From NCBI GenBank assembly GCA_964406775.1, contig CAYOSW010000015.1:1-26732 (forward strand): a stretch of DNA of 26,732 bases, in the 5' to 3' direction. Positions 23,252 to 26,732 of this stretch are shown here, in pieces. The notes beneath the pieces are model-generated. The model was not told the DNA's origin. It did no database searches and was given only the letters and a program-made list of their open reading frames with translations. A program made the position numbers and the translations under genes. This DNA is from JACPKO01 sp964406775. Its GTDB lineage: Bacteria > Patescibacteriota > Microgenomatia > Daviesbacterales > UBA10151. Positions within the stretch are counted from its first letter, which is position 1. Each line of letters begins with the position of its first letter.

Positions 23252-23682
23252 TTCTCAGAATTAACTTTTTGGTATATTACCATTATTACCCCCAGGCTTG
23301 TAAAGGCCAGTAGAGACAGTAACGGGATTGTTACAAAACCGAACCATTCAATAAACTTTGTCGTGCACGATATCCCTGCAACACAAGGTGCTGCTGCTTC
23401 CGGCAAAATACTGTAATAAAGGAGATTGTGATAAAAAGCGATCAACCATCCTGCCGCAATAAGAGGCCAGGCATAGTATCCGAAATTCTTATCCTTCTTT
23501 AAAATTGCAACTGCAAAAACCGCAACGAGCGGGTACATTGCAATTCTCTGATACCAGCAAAGCGTACAGGGAGGGAAGTGAAATATTTCACTGAATATAA
23601 GACTTCCCGCCATTGCGGCAAAAGCCTGAAAAAAAGCTATATATAAAATGTACTTTTTTACTAAAGGCAAATATTTTTTCAT
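23248..23682 (-). CDS. DsbB/BdbC-like quinone-linked thiol oxidase
   Basis: 144 residues from the ATG at 23682. Four membrane helices are visible. CTLC (Cys39, Cys42) after the first helix, in FPPCTLCWYQRIAMYP, and a second pair (Cys100, Cys106 in APCVAGISC) match DsbB, which passes electrons from DsbA to quinone. The CWYQR motif is highly typical. The frame is open to a GTG at 23697 and an ATG at 23694, giving five extra residues; the chosen ATG has AGGGTGAT about 10 nt upstream. It forms an operon with the DsbA-like gene (ATGA overlap). Its upstream region is shared with the divergently transcribed pyrD. Confidence 0.9.
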   Translation of the reverse strand: MKKYLPLVKKYILYIAFFQAFAAMAGSLIFSEIFHFPPCTLCWYQRIAMYPLVAVFAVAILKKDKNFGYYAWPLIAAGWLIAFYHNLLYYSILPEAAAPCVAGISCTTKFIEWFGFVTIPLLSLLAFTSLGVIMVIYQKVNSEK

Positions 23683-23719
23683 TGTGATAAGCATCACCCT
23701 CTCAAACCCGCACTCAACG

Positions 23720-23725
23720 TATAAT
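23720..23725 (+). promoter_or_regulatory. -10 element of pyrD, leaderless type
   Basis: A perfect TATAAT is followed by six bases (AACCGA) and then the pyrD ATG at 23732. No good -35 is visible at the normal distance, so the promoter may depend on an activator or be weak. Confidence 0.5.
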
Positions 23726-23731
23726 AACCGA

Positions 23732-24898
23732 ATGCAAAGAAATTCTACCTCTTATGAAATAAACAGGCAAGTTTTGCTTGTAAAAATAAGGAACGCAATC
23801 ATATCTTTGAAATATAAATATCTTTTAAAACCGGTGTTGTTTCTTTTTGCTCCGGAAACAATTCACGACCTATTTATTCTTATCGGTAGAACCTTAGGAA
23901 ATGCTGAAAGTTCCCGGAAGATAACATCATTTTTCCTGAATTACACAAACCCTGTACTTGAGCAAAAAATTTTGGGAATAAAATTTAAAAACCCCGTAGG
24001 GCTCGCAGCGGGATTTGATAAAGATGCCAACCTTATGAATATATTGCCCGAGGTAGGATTCGGGTTTGAAGAAATCGGATCGATTACCGCCAAACCTTAC
24101 CTGGGAAATGATAAGCCAAGATTAACACGTTTGAAAAAATCGCAAGCATTATTGGTTAATTACGGATTAAAATCCGAAGGAGCTTTAAAGATTCAAAAAA
24201 AATTATCCGGAAGAAAATTCAGATTTCCAATAGGCACATCCATCGCAAAAACCAATTCTTTAAATACTGTAGATGAAAATGACGGCATTAAAGATTACAT
24301 TGAAGGATTTAAATATTTTACCGGCATAGGTGATTACTTCACTATTAATGTCAGTTGTCCAAATACTTTTGGGGGTCAACCTTTTCATAGTCCGGATTCT
24401 TTGGAAAAACTGCTTACCGGGTTAGATAAAATAGAAACACAAAAACCGGTTTTCATTAAGCTATCACCGGACTTAAGTTTGTCACAAGTCGATAAATTAA
24501 TTGCCGTTTGCGGAAAACATAGAGTCCACGGATTTGTTCTAAGCAATCTTACAAAAATCCGTAACAATAAAAAAATATTGGACGCAAATATTCCGGAAAA
24601 AGGCGGAATCAGCGGAAAGGTTGTGGAAGGGTTAACAGACAAGCTTATTTCTTACGTTTATAAAAAAACAAAAGGAAAATATGTGATTATCGGATGTGGA
24701 GGAATCTTCTCGGCAAGCGATGCTTACAGAAAAATAAAACTCGGCGCGTCTTTAGTTCAACTCATAACCGGTATGATTTATGAAGGACCACAACTTATCT
24801 CGCAGATCAACTTAGGGCTTGTACAACTTTTAAAGCAGGATGGGTATAAAAATATTTCCGAAGCAATAGGAGCTGCAAACAAAAAAAATAAGCGTTAA
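23732..24898 (+). CDS. pyrD: Dihydroorotate dehydrogenase, class 2-like
   Basis: 388 residues. It oxidises dihydroorotate to orotate in pyrimidine synthesis with FMN. An N-terminal helical segment of about 75 residues (FLFAPETIHDLFILIGRTLG) is the membrane-associating part of the quinone-linked class 2 enzymes. Then KNPVGLAAGFDKDANL, GFGFEEIGSITAKP, NYGLKSEG, KLSPDLS, and the FMN-phosphate region GCGGIFSASDAYRKIKLGASLVQLITGMIYEGP. The active-site loop reads NVSCPNT (Cys209), where class 2 enzymes usually have Ser and class 1 have Cys. The ATG at 23732 is preferred to the open frame to its left because it follows the -10 box. It converges on the next gene with shared stop bases. Confidence 0.92.
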   Translation: MQRNSTSYEINRQVLLVKIRNAIISLKYKYLLKPVLFLFAPETIHDLFILIGRTLGNAESSRKITSFFLNYTNPVLEQKILGIKFKNPVGLAAGFDKDANLMNILPEVGFGFEEIGSITAKPYLGNDKPRLTRLKKSQALLVNYGLKSEGALKIQKKLSGRKFRFPIGTSIAKTNSLNTVDENDGIKDYIEGFKYFTGIGDYFTINVSCPNTFGGQPFHSPDSLEKLLTGLDKIETQKPVFIKLSPDLSLSQVDKLIAVCGKHRVHGFVLSNLTKIRNNKKILDANIPEKGGISGKVVEGLTDKLISYVYKKTKGKYVIIGCGGIFSASDAYRKIKLGASLVQLITGMIYEGPQLISQINLGLVQLLKQDGYKNISEAIGAANKKNKR

Positions 24899-25441
24899 GG
24901 ACCGGGAGGACAGGGAATATATACATCCCCGGTAAAGGGAAAGAGAAGTAATCTGATGCCGACTATAACTATCGTTGTAATCACCGGTATTAGAACTCCG
25001 TAAACAGAAGGCAGAAAAAGACCCTGACTTGAAAACCAACCCTTTTTTCTCAATGCCCAAAATATTATCAGATTAACAAGTAAGACCGGCAGAACCACAA
25101 CCATAAAAACATATGCGGTCATAAAGTATACATATACCGGATCAAAAGTGTCATTTATTAAATATGTAGCAACTACTGGTACTGATATCAGCAAAAGGAG
25201 CATTATCAGAACAGGCAGCATTTTAACCCAGCGGAACGCAGAGGCGAGGGGGTTACTTTTAAAAAACCAAAAAACAATAATCCAAGATATTATTAAAGTT
25301 ACTGCCCCCAATAGATAGCTTTTATTAGAGTAATTCTCGTATTCAGCCGTTTGCCAAAGTATGCAGGCAGAAACCGAAGGCGGTAATAAAAAAAAATAGT
25401 GCCGGTAAAATAGCAGCCAAAGAAAGAATTCTATTTCTCAT
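24895..25441 (-). CDS. Small membrane protein, frame broken at a T9 run
   Basis: No known family recognised. The uninterrupted part (24895-25311, 138 residues from a TTG) holds about four membrane helices and ends in IPCPPGP. Its frame is open further upstream but has no start. In the ddl-proximal region an ATG at 25441 opens a different frame, MRNRILSLAAILPALFFF, that stops 14 codons after a run of nine T. Removing one T joins the two into a 181-residue protein with a signal peptide ending SVSAC, a plausible lipobox, followed by WQTAEYENYSNKSYLLGAV and the helices. The ATG overlaps the ddl 3' end by 11 nt, so it belongs to the ddl transcript. Assembly error, slippage or a true mutation cannot be told apart here. 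Confidence 0.55.
25388..25396 (-). repeat. Nine-base homopolymer at the frame break
   Basis: Nine A on the plus strand (T9 in the coding direction) at the junction between the two reading frames of the small membrane protein. Eight T would give one continuous frame. Confidence 0.7.
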
Positions 25442-26606
25442 TATTGGTGGCTTTTGCCATCATTTCCAAAAGTCCGGATTCAAAAACATAAGTTGTTTTT
25501 TCTCTGTCTTTGGCCCGCTCCAGCGCGTAACCTACCAATTTATCCAGAAGTTCTTTATAAGAGATTCCTGACTTTTCCCAAAGATAGAAAGCCAGAGAAC
25601 CGGGAGGGGAATTAACTTCGTTAACCCAAAATTTTTGCTTTTCGGGATCAACAAAAAAATCAATCCGCGCCACACCGCAACCGTTTAAAGCTTTAAAAAT
25701 TTTAATGCTGGCTTCCTGAATTTTTTTAGTTAAAGAAGGGGGGATAGGCGCCGGAATTTTGCGCGATAAAGTATCCATTCCACCTGCACCCTTGCCTGAT
25801 TTTCCCTTTCCGCCTTTCATATATTTATCGGAAAAGGACAGCAGTTCCTCGGATTTAATCGGCTGTTCGCAAACAGAGGCTTTAATATCTTTATATCCCA
25901 GCGTAGAACAATTTACCTCAATAATTCCGTCACCGAATGCCTCCTCGATTATTATCTTTTCGGAGTATGCCGAGGCAACCTCGATTACGAACTGAAGGGA
26001 ATCATCATCGAAAGCTTTACCGGCCCCGATAGAGGAACCTCCTGTTGCAGGTTTAATAAAAAGTGGATATTTCAACAGTTTTTTTATCTCTTTAATGCAT
26101 TTTTCAGGACCCGCAATCCAGTCGTTTCTTGAGATCCAGGTATATTTGCCGACCTCAAACCCTAATTCCTTAAAAAGCGCTTTGGAAATAACTTTGTCCA
26201 TAGCTACCGCCGAACCTGTGACATCAAGACCCGAGTATGGTATTCCGTATATTTCAAAAATTCCCTGAACCGATCCGTCTTCGCCGAAAGATCCGTGGAA
26301 TAAAGGGAATGCAACATCAATAGGCTCAAATTTTTTTAAAAAGCCCTGCTTTAAAAAACCTCCGGTAACCTTATTCGCCGGAACTATCTGGGTTGAAGAG
26401 AATAAAAGTGCTTTGACGTCCTTGTAATTTTTAATGTCTAAAAATTTATGACCCGTAAAGAAGTGGCCTGTTTTGTCTACATAAACCGGGAAGATGTCGT
26501 ACTTATCCTTATCGAAATGTTGATAAGCCTGCAGAGCGCTTACAACCGAGACCTCGTGCTCAACAGATTTTCCGCCGAAAAAAAGTCCGACTTTTATTTT
26601 AGCCAT
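25431..26606 (-). CDS. ddl: D-alanine--D-alanine ligase
   Basis: 391 residues, an ATP-grasp ligase making D-Ala-D-Ala for MurF. The N-terminal domain shows GLFFGGKSVEHEVSV (Glu17 region); then HGSFGEDGSVQGIFE, SGLDVTGSAVAMDK, the ATP-binding FIKPATGGSSIGAGK, and ARIDFF and NEVNSPPGSLAFYLW for metal and substrate. The omega-loop SFSDKYMKGGKGKSGKGAGG (about 257-276) keeps the catalytic Lys-Tyr but carries a Gly/Lys-rich insertion that is longer than usual. The protein is also longer than the usual 300-360. NSPPGS differs from the more common NTxPGx. D-Ala-D-Lac specificity cannot be excluded from sequence alone. A -10 box 7 nt before the ATG suggests a leaderless mRNA. Confidence 0.93.
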   Translation of the reverse strand: MAKIKVGLFFGGKSVEHEVSVVSALQAYQHFDKDKYDIFPVYVDKTGHFFTGHKFLDIKNYKDVKALLFSSTQIVPANKVTGGFLKQGFLKKFEPIDVAFPLFHGSFGEDGSVQGIFEIYGIPYSGLDVTGSAVAMDKVISKALFKELGFEVGKYTWISRNDWIAGPEKCIKEIKKLLKYPLFIKPATGGSSIGAGKAFDDDSLQFVIEVASAYSEKIIIEEAFGDGIIEVNCSTLGYKDIKASVCEQPIKSEELLSFSDKYMKGGKGKSGKGAGGMDTLSRKIPAPIPPSLTKKIQEASIKIFKALNGCGVARIDFFVDPEKQKFWVNEVNSPPGSLAFYLWEKSGISYKELLDKLVGYALERAKDREKTTYVFESGLLEMMAKATNNEK

Positions 26607-26613
26607 CTGAATA

Positions 26614-26619
26614 ATTATA
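26614..26619 (-). promoter_or_regulatory. -10 element of ddl, leaderless type
   Basis: On the minus strand TATAAT ends 7 nt before the ddl ATG at 26606. The -35 region is not convincing. The arrangement repeats that of pyrD and the HXXEH gene. Confidence 0.5.
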
Positions 26620-26689
26620 ACTCAAAAACCTTCTTAAGGGGTAAAAACAACTATTGAAATAAGCCTGAACTGCCGGAAGCCTTGGAGTT

Positions 26690-26722
26690 GCAAAAAACTT
26701 CAATTCCATCTTAAGTTTTTGC
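26690..26722. repeat. Inverted repeat at the right edge
   Basis: GCAAAAAACTT (26690-26700) and AAGTTTTTGC (26713-26722) can pair with one bulged base around a 12-nt loop. It lies in the 126-nt non-coding stretch upstream of ddl. It may be the terminator of a gene beyond the edge or an operator; the A/T-rich stem makes either weak. Confidence 0.3.
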
Positions 26723-26732
26723 TTGCACCCGA

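Noticed and set aside
23648..23731. Upstream extension of the pyrD reading frame
   Set aside because: It runs antisense through the dsbB start; the ATG at 23732 directly after a -10 box is the better start.
26599..26732. Open minus-strand frame running in from the right edge (contains MELKFFATPRLPAVQAYF)
   Set aside because: It ends within the ddl start, overlaps the ddl -10 box and an inverted repeat, and has no recognisable motif. A gene fragment cannot be excluded without more sequence.
1..26732. tRNA genes, CRISPR arrays, IS elements, toxin-antitoxin or defence genes
   Set aside because: Read for on both strands; no cloverleaf, spaced direct repeats, transposase motifs or related proteins were seen.

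Overview
The window looks like a chromosomal segment of a Candidate Phyla Radiation (Patescibacteria) bacterium, probably a Microgenomates-type lineage. The reasons are tightly packed short genes with 1-4 nt junctions, a moderate-to-low G+C content, frequent TTG starts, an unusual fused and membrane-modified peptidoglycan gene set, and a large type IV pilus locus with many small prepilins. TGA is used as a normal stop (several ATGA junctions), so the recoded-UGA lineages (Gracilibacteria/SR1) are excluded. The taxonomic placement is inference; there is no rRNA gene here. No tRNA, CRISPR array, IS element or prophage gene was seen, and no stretch over 300 bases lacks a gene.

Bases 1-9966 (minus strand) are a type IV pilus locus, read right to left: pilB, pilT and pilC from a TTGACA-17-GATAAT promoter; then a pilin with a full-length Shine-Dalgarno sequence, behind its own promoter; then the prepilin peptidase pilD; then a second internal promoter and a run of prepilin-like genes, the last four joined by ATGA overlaps and running off the left edge. 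Every mature pilin domain that is complete has an even number of cysteines. A DsbA/DsbB thiol-oxidation pair lies at 22.6-23.7 kb.

Bases 10019-13290 (plus) hold a short clamp-loader delta-prime subunit, gyrB, and a small HXXEH protein that resembles the N-terminal domain of cyanophycin synthetase standing alone. Bases 13287-14961 (minus) hold an FKBP-type prolyl isomerase and a GT4 glycosyltransferase.

Bases 15064-20591 (plus) form a cell-wall operon: a GlmU-type uridyltransferase domain fused to a MurC-type ligase, then murD, an alpha/beta hydrolase, and a membrane-anchored MurF-like ligase. Enolase and a phosphoglycerate mutase that lacks its second catalytic histidine follow from a separate promoter. 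ddl at the right end (minus) supplies D-Ala-D-Ala, the MurF substrate. Thus several peptidoglycan precursor steps (UDP-GlcNAc formation, stem peptide ligation, D-Ala-D-Ala) are covered.

The right part also holds pyrD (class 2-like, but with a class 1-like Cys base) and a small membrane protein whose reading frame is broken at a run of nine T.

A recurring regulatory theme is a -10 hexamer followed by 6-7 nt and then ATG, which predicts leaderless mRNAs for at least five genes. Where Shine-Dalgarno sequences occur they are strong and mostly within the pilin genes.
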